From NCBI RefSeq assembly GCF_002973595.1, contig NZ_PVEO01000006.1:1-64000 (forward strand): 64,000 bases of DNA. Reading direction: 5' to 3'. The first letter of the stretch is position 1. Each line of letters begins with the position of its first letter. Both the position numbers and the translations under genes were made by a program. This document shows, piece after piece, positions 45,614 through 55,170 of the stretch. This DNA is from Jejuia pallidilutea (GTDB lineage: Bacteria > Bacteroidota > Bacteroidia > Flavobacteriales > Flavobacteriaceae). The notes below the pieces were generated by a model that had not been told where the DNA came from, ran no database searches, and saw only the letters and a program-made list of their open reading frames with translations.

Positions 45614-45621
45614 CAAATGTA
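45614..45621 (-). promoter_or_regulatory. Promoter -7 box of the small-peptide gene
   Basis: TACATTTG read on the minus strand fits TAnnTTTG. It would start RNA near 45607, giving a leader of about 25 nt to the ATG at 45582. Confidence 0.5.
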
Positions 45622-45779
45622 TATAATGACTACGATAGCGAATGTGCTAAAATGTTAAAATTATGTTAAAAACGCTGTTTTTTAAAATTCTTGCTGTGGC
45701 TTTCCCGTAATCTTAATTAAAAAGTGGAAGTTATGTTGGTTTATGCATATAATTTTTGCTTTTCGCTTAAATTTATATT

Positions 45780-46196
45780 TTAATTTTTTACTTTAATTGT
45801 TCTTAGATGCTTCGTTTTTTCTTCTAAAAAAACTTCAGAAAAATCATTTTCTAAAATAGGCTTAATTACATCTGGCCATTCTATTATAATCCAATTTCCT
45901 GAGTACAAATACTCTTCAATACCAAAACTATAGGCTTCTTCAATATCTTGTATTCTATACAAATCAAAATGATATAGCAAACCATCTTTAATTTTGTACT
46001 CATTTACAATTGAAAAGGTTGGACTACTAACATCATCTTCACCGCCTAAAGCTTTAGTTATGCTTTTTACAAGTGTAGTTTTTCCAACTCCCATTGCACC
46101 TTGCAATAAAACAATTTTAGAATCTAAAATGTTAATTAGCTTTTCTGCGACTTCATTCGCTTCATGTAAAGCATAGGTTGTGTTCAATTCCTCCAT
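45780..46196 (-). CDS. tsaE: tRNA threonylcarbamoyladenosine synthesis ATPase
   Basis: A 138-residue P-loop ATPase, part of the TsaB-TsaD-TsaE complex that makes t6A37 in tRNAs reading ANN codons. Walker A is GAMGVGKTTL (33-42). DDVSSPTFSIVNEY is the family's switch segment, and YHFDLYRI and the final IEWPDV complete the pattern. The length is typical (about 135-155). It lies 84 bp downstream of porX on the same strand. Confidence 0.93.
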   Translation of the reverse strand: MEELNTTYALHEANEVAEKLINILDSKIVLLQGAMGVGKTTLVKSITKALGGEDDVSSPTFSIVNEYKIKDGLLYHFDLYRIQDIEEAYSFGIEEYLYSGNWIIIEWPDVIKPILENDFSEVFLEEKTKHLRTIKVKN

Positions 46197-46280
46197 TCAA
46201 TTATAAGCAATATTACATATAAAATTTTAAAAAAACTAATAAAAAGTGTATTTCGTCGATGTTTTTTGTATTACAAAGAT

Positions 46281-47828
46281 TTATTTAGGGTTAAAGACTA
46301 CAAAAGGGATTATCATTTCTTCTAAAGATACACCACCGTGTTGGTAAGTATTTCTGTAATAGCTTACATAGTGATTGTAATTATTTGGGTAAGCAAAAAA
46401 CAAATCTCCTTTGGCAAAAATAAAAGAACTACTCATATTTATACTAGGCAAATGTATATCTTTTGGGCTATCTGCTAGTAGCACGTCTTTTTTATCAAAA
46501 GTTAAGCTTCTACCAGTTTTATAACGCAGATTTAAACTGGTATCTCTATCTCCAATAACCTTAGATGGGTTTTTTACGTTTATGGTACCATGATCTGTCG
46601 TTAAAATAAGTTTAAAGCCTAAGTGTTGCGCTTGTTGTATCATTTCTAAAAGCGGTGAGTTTTTAAACCAACTTAAGGTAAGCGATCTGTACGCTTTATC
46701 GTTAGAGGCTAATTCTTTTACAACTTCCATTTCGGTTTTAGAATGCGATAGCATATCTACAAAATTGTATACCACAACAGTTAAGTCGTTGTTTTTTAAA
46801 GATTTAAAATTATCTACTAATTTCTTGCCATTTTTTAAATTAGTTATTTTATGGTATTCGTAGTTTAAGTGCGTTAATCCTAACCGTTGCATTTGTGTAT
46901 CTAAAAAATCTGCTTCATGTAAATTTTTCCCACCTTCATCAGTATCGTTTTTCCAATATTGCGGATATAATTTTTCCATTTCACTAGGCATCAACCCAGA
47001 AAAAATAGCGTTTCTGGCATACTGGGTTGCTGTTGGTAAAATACTAAAGAAAGCACTTTCTTGTTCCTTTTTGTAGTAATTGTTAATAATGGGCTCAAAA
47101 ACTTTCCATTGGTCGTACCTTAAATTATCTACTACAACCAAAAGCGTAGGTTGTTCGTTACTTAATTGGGGCACTATTTTTTCCTTAAATAAGGTATGCG
47201 ACATTATTGGAGCACGAGCGTCTCTACTAAACCAATTGGGATAATTTTTATCTATAAATTTCCCAAATTGGATGTTAGCCTCTGTTTTTTGTGATTCTAA
47301 AATTTCGAACATACCAGCATCTTCAATATCCTCTAACTGAATTTCCCAATAGATTAATTTCTGATAAAGATTAACCCAATCTTCATAGGAGTTTACCATG
47401 GCCAAATCCATAGCTATTTTTCTAAATTCTTGTTGATAATTGGATGTTGTTTTTTCAGAAACTAATCTAGAATGGTCTAAATTCTTTTTTAAACTCAGTA
47501 AAATTTGGTTAGGATTTACAGGTTTTATTAAATAATCGGCAATTTTATTGCCAATAGCTTCTTCCATAATATACTCTTCCTCGCTCTTAGTAATCATTAC
47601 TACAGGAATACTATCTTTTTTTTCCTTTATTTCGTTTAGTGTTTCTAGACCAGTAAGCCCTGGCATATTCTCGTCAAGAAAAACAATATCAAAATTATTA
47701 TCTTCAATAATATCTATAGCTTCGGTACCGCTATTGCATGTTGTTACCTTATAATTTTTCTTTTCAAGAAATAAAATATGGGGTTTTAGTAAATCTATTT
47801 CGTCATCAACCCAAAGTATATTAATCAT
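46281..47828 (-). CDS. porX: Response regulator PorX with PglZ domain
   Basis: A 515-residue regulator of the type IX secretion system. The receiver domain (1-120) has Asp8/Asp9, phospho-acceptor Asp52 in FLDENMPGLTG, Thr80 and Lys102. The C-terminal part (about 210-515) is the alkaline-phosphatase-like PglZ domain, with metal ligands in VVDNLRYDQW and TTDHGTINVKN. In Porphyromonas PorX works with PorY and a sigma factor, and the PglZ part is reported to be a zinc phosphodiesterase. Its presence suggests that this organism has type IX secretion and perhaps gliding. It is divergent from the HD gene, with a palindrome between them. Confidence 0.92.
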   Translation of the reverse strand: MINILWVDDEIDLLKPHILFLEKKNYKVTTCNSGTEAIDIIEDNNFDIVFLDENMPGLTGLETLNEIKEKKDSIPVVMITKSEEEYIMEEAIGNKIADYLIKPVNPNQILLSLKKNLDHSRLVSEKTTSNYQQEFRKIAMDLAMVNSYEDWVNLYQKLIYWEIQLEDIEDAGMFEILESQKTEANIQFGKFIDKNYPNWFSRDARAPIMSHTLFKEKIVPQLSNEQPTLLVVVDNLRYDQWKVFEPIINNYYKKEQESAFFSILPTATQYARNAIFSGLMPSEMEKLYPQYWKNDTDEGGKNLHEADFLDTQMQRLGLTHLNYEYHKITNLKNGKKLVDNFKSLKNNDLTVVVYNFVDMLSHSKTEMEVVKELASNDKAYRSLTLSWFKNSPLLEMIQQAQHLGFKLILTTDHGTINVKNPSKVIGDRDTSLNLRYKTGRSLTFDKKDVLLADSPKDIHLPSINMSSSFIFAKGDLFFAYPNNYNHYVSYYRNTYQHGGVSLEEMIIPFVVFNPK

Positions 47829-47852
47829 GTTGTTTCTATTTTATGTTGCGAT

Positions 47853-47867
47853 GTCCAAATTTTGGAC
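47853..47867. promoter_or_regulatory. Perfect palindrome between porX and the HD gene
   Basis: GTCCAAA-T-TTTGGAC is a 7-bp perfect inverted repeat about one central base, in the middle of an 83-bp divergent promoter region. It lies 10 bp upstream of the HD gene's -7 box and 25 bp before the porX ATG, where a dimeric regulator could affect both genes. Confidence 0.5.
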
Positions 47868-47877
47868 TTCATATATT

Positions 47878-47885
47878 TATATTTG
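47878..47885 (+). promoter_or_regulatory. Promoter -7 box of the HD hydrolase gene
   Basis: TATATTTG fits TAnnTTTG and would start RNA near 47892, about 20 nt before the TTG start codon at 47912. Confidence 0.5.
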
Positions 47886-47911
47886 TAAAAAATAATGTAA
47901 ACATTTAAAGC

Positions 47912-49123
47912 TTGAATAAACTTAAAATATTAAACGACCCAATTTACGGATTTATTACCATTCCAAATTCGTTAATTTTCGATCTTATTCAGCATAAATA
48001 TTTTCAACGCTTAAGGCGAATTACGCAAATGGGTATGTCTTATTTGGTGTACCCTGGTGCACACCATACAAGATTTCACCATGCTATTGGCTGTGTATAT
48101 TTAATGCAAAAGGCGGTGAATGTGCTTCGTTATAAAGGGGTTACAATATCTAAAGAAGAAGAGGAAGCACTTTATATTGCCATTTTGTTACACGATATTG
48201 GCCATGGGCCATTTTCGCATGCTATGGAACACAGTATTGTAAATGGTGTGTCTCACGAGCAAATTTCGTTGCTATTTATGGAACGTTTAAATGAAGAATT
48301 TAACGGAAGTTTAACGCTAGCCATTAACATATTTAAGGGAAAATACGAACGTTCTTTTATGTGTCAACTTATTTCCAGTCAACTGGATATTGACAGGGCA
48401 GACTATTTAAAACGCGATAGTTTTTACACAGGAGTTGCCGAGGGCAATGTAAATAGCGAGCGTTTAATTACCATGCTTAATGTAGTAGATGATAATTTAG
48501 TTGTAGAGGAAAAGGGCATTTACAGTGTTGAAAAATTTATAATTGCCCGCCGTTTTATGTATTGGCAGGTGTATTTGCATAAAACCGGTTTGGTTGCCGA
48601 ACAACTATTAATGCGTGTGTTATCTAGAGCCAAGGAATTAACCAAAAAAGGTGTAAGCTTAGATGCTAGTAACGCTTTGAAGTATTTTTTGAATAATGAT
48701 ATTTCTATTGAAAATTTTACAAACACTACGCTCGATATTTTTTACGAGTTAGATGATTACGACATTATTTCTGCCATGAAACTTTGGAAGAATAATGACG
48801 ATTTTGTGTTAAGTAATCTATGCGAAATGATTATAAATAGGGAATTGTTGAAAATTAAAATAAAAAATAAGCCAGTTAAGACAAACAATTTAGAAAAACA
48901 TATAGATAAGTTAGTATCGACTCATAATATTTCTAAAGCAGAAGCAAAATATTTTGTGTTCTCTGGCGACATATACAATCAAGCCTACCAAACTAAAAAG
49001 CAAAACATTAACATATTGCACAAATCTGGAAAAATACAGGATATTGTAAAAGCTACAGATCATTTAAACCTAAAAGCCTTATCAAAACCTGTTACTAAGT
49101 ACTACATATGTCACCCCAAATAA
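47912..49123 (+). CDS. HD-domain phosphohydrolase (SAMHD1/dNTPase-like)
   Basis: A 403-residue protein of the YdhJ/SAMHD1-like HD superfamily. Metal ligands: GAHHTRFHHAIG (about 50-61), ILLHDIGHGPFSHAME (about 92-107) with the HD pair, and the later Asp in SSQLDIDRADYLKRDS. The start is TTG: LKILNDPIYGFITIP follows immediately, as in relatives, and no ATG lies upstream in frame. Such enzymes hydrolyse dNTPs or related nucleotides. The exact substrate is not known. It forms a unit of its own between porX and lpxD. Confidence 0.85.
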   Translation: MNKLKILNDPIYGFITIPNSLIFDLIQHKYFQRLRRITQMGMSYLVYPGAHHTRFHHAIGCVYLMQKAVNVLRYKGVTISKEEEEALYIAILLHDIGHGPFSHAMEHSIVNGVSHEQISLLFMERLNEEFNGSLTLAINIFKGKYERSFMCQLISSQLDIDRADYLKRDSFYTGVAEGNVNSERLITMLNVVDDNLVVEEKGIYSVEKFIIARRFMYWQVYLHKTGLVAEQLLMRVLSRAKELTKKGVSLDASNALKYFLNNDISIENFTNTTLDIFYELDDYDIISAMKLWKNNDDFVLSNLCEMIINRELLKIKIKNKPVKTNNLEKHIDKLVSTHNISKAEAKYFVFSGDIYNQAYQTKKQNINILHKSGKIQDIVKATDHLNLKALSKPVTKYYICHPK

Positions 49124-49213
49124 ATGGTATAGGTTATAATTTGTGTTTTAAAATTGTTTACAATCGTAGAATATCTTAAATAACAGCACGTTATAACTTT
49201 GGTACATTTTTCC

Positions 49214-49221
49214 TATTTTTG
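49214..49221 (+). promoter_or_regulatory. Possible -7 box of the lpxD unit
   Basis: TATTTTTG fits TAnnTTTG and would give a leader of about 28 nt to the lpxD GTG. A second match, TAACTTTG, lies just upstream (49194-49201). Neither has a well-spaced TTG. Confidence 0.35.
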
Positions 49222-49255
49222 CTCAAATTAATAAAATACAACTAACTCAACACGT

Positions 49256-50281
49256 GTGAAATTCACAGCACAACAAATAGCAGATATTTTAGAAGGAGAT
49301 ATTGTTGGAGATGCAAATATTAAAGTATCAAAACTTGCAAAAATTGAAGAAGGTGTAGAAGGGTCTTTAACCTTTTTGGCAAATCCCAAATACACCTCTT
49401 ATATTTATTCCACTAAAGCTTCAATTACTATAGTTAACAAAACTTTTGAACCTGAAGAAAATATTAAAACTACCTTAATTAAGGTAGAGGATGCTTACAA
49501 ATCGTTTTCTAAACTTTTAGAATATTACAATCAAGTTAAACTTAATAAGTTTGGAGTAGAACAACCATCGTTTATAGCAGAGTCTTCCTCTCATGGAGCT
49601 CATATTTACATTGGCGCGTTTTCCTATATTGGAGAAAATGTAAAAATAGGCGATAATGTAAAAATATTTCCTAATTCATACATTGGCGATAATGTAAAAA
49701 TCGGGGACAATACTATAGTTTTTGCGGGCTCAAAAATATATTCAGAATGTATAATAGGCAATAATTGCGTTATTAATTCTGGTGCAATTATAGGAGCCGA
49801 TGGTTTTGGTTTTGCACCAAACGAAAAGGGCGAATACCAAAAGGTACCACAAACAGGCAATGTTATTTTAGAGGATTTTGTTGATGTAGGCGCAGCTACA
49901 ACCATAGATAGGGCCACTTTGGGTTCTACCATTATACGAAGAGGCGTTAAACTAGATAACCAAATTCAAATAGCACATAATGTTGAAATTGGCAAAAACA
50001 CCGTAATTGCAGCACAAACAGGTATAGCAGGTTCAACAAAAATTGGCGAAAATTGTCAAATAGGTGGGCAAGTAGGTATCGTTGGTCACATTGTTATAGG
50101 AAACAATGTTAAAATACAAGCACAATCTGGAATTGGTAGAAATGTAAAAGATAACGAGGTATTACAAGGTTCGCCAGCATTTGCTTACGCAGATTATAAT
50201 AAGTCTTATGTACATTTTAAAAACCTGCCTAAAATGGTCAAAAAATTTAACGATATAGAAAAAAGCTATGGCAATAGTTAA
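49256..50281 (+). CDS. lpxD: UDP-3-O-acylglucosamine N-acyltransferase
   Basis: A 341-residue lipid A enzyme. It moves a hydroxyacyl chain from acyl-ACP to the 2-amine of UDP-3-O-acyl-glucosamine. The N-terminal uridine-binding domain (1-100) is followed by a left-handed beta-helix of hexapeptide repeats (about 110-320). The catalytic His is in [14 protein letters not shown], and GADGFGFAP is also characteristic. The start codon is GTG at 49256. The 3' end overlaps lpxC-fabZ by 14 nt. It is the first gene of the lpxD-lpxCfabZ-lpxA-efp cluster. Confidence 0.95.
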   Translation: MKFTAQQIADILEGDIVGDANIKVSKLAKIEEGVEGSLTFLANPKYTSYIYSTKASITIVNKTFEPEENIKTTLIKVEDAYKSFSKLLEYYNQVKLNKFGVEQPSFIAESSSHGAHIYIGAFSYIGENVKIGDNVKIFPNSYIGDNVKIGDNTIVFAGSKIYSECIIGNNCVINSGAIIGADGFGFAPNEKGEYQKVPQTGNVILEDFVDVGAATTIDRATLGSTIIRRGVKLDNQIQIAHNVEIGKNTVIAAQTGIAGSTKIGENCQIGGQVGIVGHIVIGNNVKIQAQSGIGRNVKDNEVLQGSPAFAYADYNKSYVHFKNLPKMVKKFNDIEKSYGNS

Positions 50282-51674
50282 TACAGAGAACAAGCAAAAA
50301 ACTATAAAGAATGAAGTGTCGCTAACAGGGGTTGGCTTACACACTGGTAAAAATGTAACTTTAACTTTTAAACCTGCTACTGCTAATTTTGGATTAGCTT
50401 TTAAGCGCGTAGACTTAGAAGGCGCTCCAGTAATTGAAGCCGATGCCAATTATGTAACCAATACACAACGAGGTACCTGTTTAGAAAAAAATGGTGTTGT
50501 TATTCAAACCTCAGAGCATGTACTCGCAGCTCTAGTAGGTTTAGATATTGATAATGCAATAATAGAACTAAACGCTTCTGAACCTCCAATTATGGACGGT
50601 TCTTCTAAATTTTTTATTGAAGCTCTTGAAAAGGCCGGTATTGTAGAATTAGATGCCACAAGAGAAGAGTTTGTAGTTTCTGATGTTATTTCGTACACCG
50701 ATGAAGAAAGTGGCAGTGAAATTTTAGTAATGCCAGCTAAAGAGTATCAAATAACTACGATGGTAGATTTTGGAACTAAAGTTTTAGGAACTCAAAATGC
50801 TACGTTAAACCAGATTTCAGACTTTAAGGATGAAATTGCAAACTCAAGAACTTTTAGTTTTTTACATGAAATTGAAATGCTTTTAGAGCATGGATTAATA
50901 AAAGGGGGAGACTTAAATAATGCTATTGTTTATGTAGATAAACCATTGTCTCCCGAAACCATGGACAAACTGCGTGCTGCTTTTAAGAAAGACAATATTG
51001 CGGTTAAACCCAATGGTATTTTAGATAATTTAACGTTGCACCACCCAAACGAAGCTGCAAGACACAAATTATTGGATGTTCTTGGAGATTTAGCTTTGGT
51101 TGGCACAAGAATTCGTGGAAAAGTAATTGCTAACAAACCAGGGCATTTTGTAAATACCCAATTTGCAAAAAAGCTTTCCAAGCTCATAAAAAACGAGCGT
51201 CGCAATAATGTTCCCAAGATAGATTTGAATCAAGAGCCTTTAATGGATGTTACTCAAATAATGGACATGCTACCTCACAGACAACCTTTCTTGTTATTAG
51301 ATAAGGTTTTTGAACTTACCGACCACCATGTTGTTGGCATGAAGAACGTAACTATGAATGAGGAGTTCTTTAAAGGGCATTTTCCTGGAGCACCTGTAAT
51401 GCCTGGGGTTTTAATAGTTGAAGCCATGGCACAAACAGGCGGTATTTTGGTTTTAAGTACGGTACCAGACCCTGAGAATTATTTAACGTTTTTCATGAAA
51501 ATGGATAAAGTTAAGTTTAAAAGAAAGGTAAGCCCTGGCGATACATTAATTTTTAAATGTTCATTAATTACACCAATACGTAGAGGAATTTGTCATATGC
51601 AAGGTTATGCCTATGCCAATGGTAAATTATGTGCAGAGGCAGAACTAATGGCGCAAATTTCTAAAGTAAAATAA
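50268..51674 (+). CDS. lpxC-fabZ: Bifunctional LpxC deacetylase and FabZ dehydratase
   Basis: A 468-residue fusion typical of Bacteroidota. Residues 1-about 310 are LpxC, the zinc deacetylase that commits UDP-3-O-acyl-GlcNAc to lipid A: zinc ligands His84 ([11 protein letters not shown]), His266 and Asp270 ([10 protein letters not shown]), acid His293. Residues about 325-468 are FabZ, the 3-hydroxyacyl-ACP dehydratase: [14 protein letters not shown], then [20 protein letters not shown] with catalytic His371 and Glu385. The fusion puts lipid A and phospholipid chain flow under the same dose control. It overlaps lpxD by 14 nt. Confidence 0.96.
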   Translation: MAIVNTENKQKTIKNEVSLTGVGLHTGKNVTLTFKPATANFGLAFKRVDLEGAPVIEADANYVTNTQRGTCLEKNGVVIQTSEHVLAALVGLDIDNAIIELNASEPPIMDGSSKFFIEALEKAGIVELDATREEFVVSDVISYTDEESGSEILVMPAKEYQITTMVDFGTKVLGTQNATLNQISDFKDEIANSRTFSFLHEIEMLLEHGLIKGGDLNNAIVYVDKPLSPETMDKLRAAFKKDNIAVKPNGILDNLTLHHPNEAARHKLLDVLGDLALVGTRIRGKVIANKPGHFVNTQFAKKLSKLIKNERRNNVPKIDLNQEPLMDVTQIMDMLPHRQPFLLLDKVFELTDHHVVGMKNVTMNEEFFKGHFPGAPVMPGVLIVEAMAQTGGILVLSTVPDPENYLTFFMKMDKVKFKRKVSPGDTLIFKCSLITPIRRGICHMQGYAYANGKLCAEAELMAQISKVK

Positions 51675-51688
51675 TTAAAAGGTAAAAC

Positions 51689-52474
51689 ATGAATCAACCG
51701 TTAGCATACGTACACCCAGGTGCAAAAATTGCAAAAAACGTAGTAATTGAGCCATTTACAACAATTCACAACAATGTAGTAATTGGTGAGGGCACATGGA
51801 TAGGCAGTAACGTAACCATAATGGAAGGTGCGCGTATTGGTAAAAACTGTAATATTTTCCCCGGCTCTGTAATTTCTGCTGTCCCCCAAGATTTAAAATA
51901 TAATGATGAGGACACCATTGTTCAAATAGGAGATAATGTAACCATTAGGGAATGTGTAACTATAAACCGCGGTACTGCAGATAGAATGAAAACTGTGGTA
52001 GGTAACAATTGTTTAATAATGGCATATTGCCACATAGCACACGATTGTATTGTGGGTAATAACTGTATTTTTTCTAATAACAGTACACTTGCTGGCCATA
52101 TTACAATTGGAGATTATGTGGTTTTAGCAGGTATGACGGCTGTTCATCAGTTTGTGTCTATTGGTAACCACGCGTTTGTTACAGGTGGTTCTTTGGTAAG
52201 AAAAGATGTGCCTCCGTATGTTAAAGCTGCAAGAGAACCTTTGTCTTACGTAGGTATTAACTCAGTAGGCTTAAGACGAAGAGGGTTTACAACCGATAAA
52301 ATAAGAGAAATTCAGGATATCTTCAGGATATTATATCAAAAAAATTATAACAATACCCAAGCTTCAGAAATTATTGAAGCAGAAATGGAGGCCACTCCAG
52401 AACGTGATGAAATTCTTCAGTTCATTAAGAACTCTCATCGTGGTATTATGAAAGGATATTTTAAATCAAATTAA
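51689..52474 (+). CDS. lpxA: UDP-N-acetylglucosamine acyltransferase
   Basis: A 261-residue lipid A enzyme that adds the first 3-hydroxyacyl chain to UDP-GlcNAc from acyl-ACP. The beta-helix of hexapeptide repeats fills residues 1-180, with catalytic His118 in YCHIAHDCIVGNN and AVPQDLKYNDED. The C-terminal helical part has GLRRRGFTTDKI. The length is typical (about 260). It lies 14 bp after lpxC-fabZ and 4 bp before efp. Confidence 0.95.
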   Translation: MNQPLAYVHPGAKIAKNVVIEPFTTIHNNVVIGEGTWIGSNVTIMEGARIGKNCNIFPGSVISAVPQDLKYNDEDTIVQIGDNVTIRECVTINRGTADRMKTVVGNNCLIMAYCHIAHDCIVGNNCIFSNNSTLAGHITIGDYVVLAGMTAVHQFVSIGNHAFVTGGSLVRKDVPPYVKAAREPLSYVGINSVGLRRRGFTTDKIREIQDIFRILYQKNYNNTQASEIIEAEMEATPERDEILQFIKNSHRGIMKGYFKSN

Positions 52475-52478
52475 ATAA

Positions 52479-53045
52479 ATGGCAACAACATCAGATATAC
52501 GAAACGGATTATGTATTAGGTACAACAATGATATTTACAAAATCATTGAGTTTTTACATGTGAAACCGGGAAAAGGACCAGCATTTGTAAGAACAAAATT
52601 AAAAAGTGTAACCAACGGAAAAGTTATAGATAATACCTTTTCTGCAGGACATAAATTGGATGATGTACGTGTAGAAACTCATAAATTTCAGTATCTATAT
52701 AACGATGGCGAGTTCTACCACTTTATGAATGAAGCAGATTACACACAAATTCGTTTGTTAGAAGCAGCTTTAGACAGACCAGACCTAATGAAAGAAGGTG
52801 AAATAGTTACGGTAATTATTAATTCTGAAGATAACATGCCACTTTCTGTTGAAATGCCAGCAAGTGTTATTTTAGAAGTAACCCATACAGAACCTGGTGT
52901 TAAAGGAAATACAGCAACTAACGCCACAAAACCTGCAACAGTAGAAACTGGCGCTACCGTTAATGTGCCCTTGTTTATTAACGAAGGCGACAAGATTAAA
53001 ATAGAAACCGATAAGGGCACTTATAAAGAGCGCGTTAAGGAATAG
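52479..53045 (+). CDS. efp: Translation elongation factor P
   Basis: A 188-residue EF-P that relieves ribosome stalling at proline runs. The N-terminal KOW-like domain has FLHVKPGKGPAFVRTKLKSV, in which the tip Lys33 or its neighbour is the usual modified or contacting residue. Two OB domains follow, ending with VPLFINEGDKIKIETDKGTY. The length is standard. It lies 4 bp downstream of lpxA. Confidence 0.95.
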   Translation: MATTSDIRNGLCIRYNNDIYKIIEFLHVKPGKGPAFVRTKLKSVTNGKVIDNTFSAGHKLDDVRVETHKFQYLYNDGEFYHFMNEADYTQIRLLEAALDRPDLMKEGEIVTVIINSEDNMPLSVEMPASVILEVTHTEPGVKGNTATNATKPATVETGATVNVPLFINEGDKIKIETDKGTYKERVKE

Positions 53046-53110
53046 TTAAGTGGGGCAGTTCCTATACGTTTTTTACTATAAACTCAAGATAGTCAACTGA
53101 ATACTAATAT

Positions 53111-54064
53111 ATGAAGTTTCCAAAACCACAAACCTTAAAAGAAATTGCGCGATTAATTGATTGCGATTTTGTTGGCGATAAAGATTTTCCCGTATTGGGA
53201 ATGAACGAGATACACGTGGTTCAACCCGGGGATATTGTTTTTGTGGATCATCCAAAGTATTACGATAAGGCGTTACAATCGGCGGCAACAATTGTTTTAA
53301 TTAATAAAAAAGTAGATTGCCCAGAAGGAAAGGCGCTCTTGGTAAGTGACGATCCGTTTAGAGAATTTAATAAGCTCACAGAGTATTTTAAACCTTTTAG
53401 ACCTTCTGATAAAACCATATCGGATACCGCTAAAATTGGTGCAAATACGGTTATTCAGCCAAATTGTTTTATTGGTAATAATGTAACTATTGGTAATAAT
53501 TGTATAATTCATTCTAATGTTAGTATTTATGATGATACAATAATTGGAGATAATGTTACAATTCACGCAGGTACTGTTTTAGGTGCAAATGCCTTTTATT
53601 ACAAGAAGCGGCCGGAAGGTTACGATAGATTAAAATCTGGCGGACGTGTTGTAATAGAAAACAATGTAGACATTGGAGCAGCCTGTACTATAGATAGAGG
53701 TGTTACTGCCGATACGCGAATAGGCGAAGGCTCAAAACTCGATAACCAAATACAAATAGGGCACGATACTGTTTTAGGCAAACAGTGCCTTATAGCATCG
53801 CAAACAGGAATTGCAGGTTGTGTTGTTGTTGAAGATAATGTAACCATGTGGGGGCAGGTAGGTGTTAAAAGTGGGGTTACCATTGCAAAAGGCACAGAGT
53901 TGTTCGCACAATCTGGAGTTAATCAATCTACTCAAGAAAACAAAACGTATTTTGGTACGCCTGCTTACGAAGCTAGGTTAAAGTTTAAGGAAATGGCCTA
54001 TGTTAGAAAAATTCCCGAAATAATAACACAATTAAAAACCCAAGATAAAAATAATGAAAGATAA
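53111..54064 (+). CDS. Second LpxD-like acyltransferase
   Basis: A 317-residue paralogue of LpxD, with N-terminal ARLIDCDFVGDKDFPVLG and hexapeptide repeats from about 110. LDNQIQIGHDTVLGK keeps the catalytic His, but the flanking residues (QIGHD in place of QIAHN) differ from the lpxD at 49256. AFYYKKRPEGYDRLKSG replaces the GADGFGFAP element. Such second copies are common in this group. It may use another acyl chain or sugar nucleotide, or act in another glycolipid pathway. It follows efp by 65 bp. Confidence 0.8.
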   Translation: MKFPKPQTLKEIARLIDCDFVGDKDFPVLGMNEIHVVQPGDIVFVDHPKYYDKALQSAATIVLINKKVDCPEGKALLVSDDPFREFNKLTEYFKPFRPSDKTISDTAKIGANTVIQPNCFIGNNVTIGNNCIIHSNVSIYDDTIIGDNVTIHAGTVLGANAFYYKKRPEGYDRLKSGGRVVIENNVDIGAACTIDRGVTADTRIGEGSKLDNQIQIGHDTVLGKQCLIASQTGIAGCVVVEDNVTMWGQVGVKSGVTIAKGTELFAQSGVNQSTQENKTYFGTPAYEARLKFKEMAYVRKIPEIITQLKTQDKNNER

Positions 54065-54104
54065 AATAAGTTTGGTTTTGCTTTAAAATTCACACTTAAA
54101 AAAT

Positions 54105-54112
54105 TACTTTTG
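54105..54112 (+). promoter_or_regulatory. Promoter -7 box of sucD
   Basis: TACTTTTG fits TAnnTTTG, with TTTTG at 54076-54080 upstream (24-bp spacing, slightly long). It lies 34 bp before the sucD ATG. Confidence 0.5.
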
Positions 54113-54146
54113 TTACACTTAAAATAAAAACGAAAAATTATCACTT

Positions 54147-55019
54147 ATGAGTGTTTTAGTAAATAAAGATTCCAAAATTATAGTACAAGGTTTTACAGGA
54201 AGTGAAGGTACATTTCACGCAGAACAAATGATTGAATATGGCACCAATCTGGTTGGTGGTGTAACTCCAGGAAAAGGCGGTCAGTCCCACTTAGATAAAC
54301 CTGTATTTAACACTGTTAAGGAAGCCGTAGAGCAAGTAGGAGCAGATACTACTATAATTTTTGTACCACCAGCTTTTGCAGCCGATGCTATTATGGAAGC
54401 AGCCGATGCTGGAATTAAGGTTATTATTACTATAACAGAAGGGATTCCTGTTGCAGACATGATTACCGCTTCAAATTACTTAAAAGATAAAGGTTCTAGA
54501 TTAATAGGTCCTAATTGCCCGGGTGTTATTACTCCAGGTGAAGCCAAAGTGGGTATTATGCCAGGGTTTGTATTTAAAAAAGGTAAAGTAGGCATTGTTT
54601 CAAAATCTGGAACCTTAACCTACGAAGCTGCCGACCAAGTTGTAAAACAAGGTTTGGGAATTACAACAGCTATTGGTATTGGAGGCGATCCTATTATAGG
54701 AACTACAACAAAAGAAGCTGTAGAATTATTAATAAACGACCCAGAAACAGAAGCTGTAGTAATGATTGGTGAAATTGGCGGACAACTAGAAGCCGATGCT
54801 GCCAACTGGTACAAATCAAGTGGTAGTAAAAAGCCAATTGTTGGTTTTATCGCTGGTGAAACAGCACCTGCTGGAAGAACTATGGGGCACGCTGGAGCTA
54901 TTGTAGGCGGAAGCGACGATACAGCGCAAGCCAAAAAGAAAATTATGAGAGCATGTGGGATTCATGTAGTAGATTCTCCTGCCGAAATTGGTAAAAAAGT
55001 TGCAGAAGTTTTAAATTAA
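54147..55019 (+). CDS. sucD: Succinyl-CoA synthetase alpha subunit
   Basis: A 290-residue citric acid cycle subunit that binds CoA and carries the phospho-His. Motifs: [50 protein letters not shown] (CoA site), the glycine-rich [11 protein letters not shown], and the phosphorylated His in [12 protein letters not shown]. The length is typical. The beta subunit gene is not nearby, which is usual in this group. A hairpin terminator follows. Confidence 0.96.
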   Translation: MSVLVNKDSKIIVQGFTGSEGTFHAEQMIEYGTNLVGGVTPGKGGQSHLDKPVFNTVKEAVEQVGADTTIIFVPPAFAADAIMEAADAGIKVIITITEGIPVADMITASNYLKDKGSRLIGPNCPGVITPGEAKVGIMPGFVFKKGKVGIVSKSGTLTYEAADQVVKQGLGITTAIGIGGDPIIGTTTKEAVELLINDPETEAVVMIGEIGGQLEADAANWYKSSGSKKPIVGFIAGETAPAGRTMGHAGAIVGGSDDTAQAKKKIMRACGIHVVDSPAEIGKKVAEVLN

Positions 55020-55064
55020 AAATAGATACAATTACAAAGGCTATTTACATTTAATAGGCTTGTT

Positions 55065-55096
55065 AAACCTCACGATATTTTGTGAGGTTTTTTTAT
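55065..55096 (+). terminator. Rho-independent terminator after sucD
   Basis: AAACCTCAC (55065-55073) pairs perfectly with GTGAGGTTT (55082-55090) around an 8-nt loop and is followed by a T tract (to about 55094). It begins 46 bp after the sucD stop. Confidence 0.85.
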
Positions 55097-55116
55097 ATCA
55101 AGCAATCAGTATTTAT

Positions 55117-55124
55117 TATATTTG
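55117..55124 (+). promoter_or_regulatory. Promoter -7 box of fabG
   Basis: TATATTTG fits TAnnTTTG. It lies 20 bp past the sucD terminator and 46 bp before the fabG ATG, so fabG has its own promoter. Confidence 0.5.
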
Positions 55125-55170
55125 AATAAATCAATATTTTAAGAAATACACATCAAACTAACTATAACCA

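Noticed and set aside
49615-49700. Tandem-looking GGCGATAATGTAAAAAT units in lpxD
   Set aside because: They encode the normal hexapeptide repeats of the beta-helix and are explained by protein structure.
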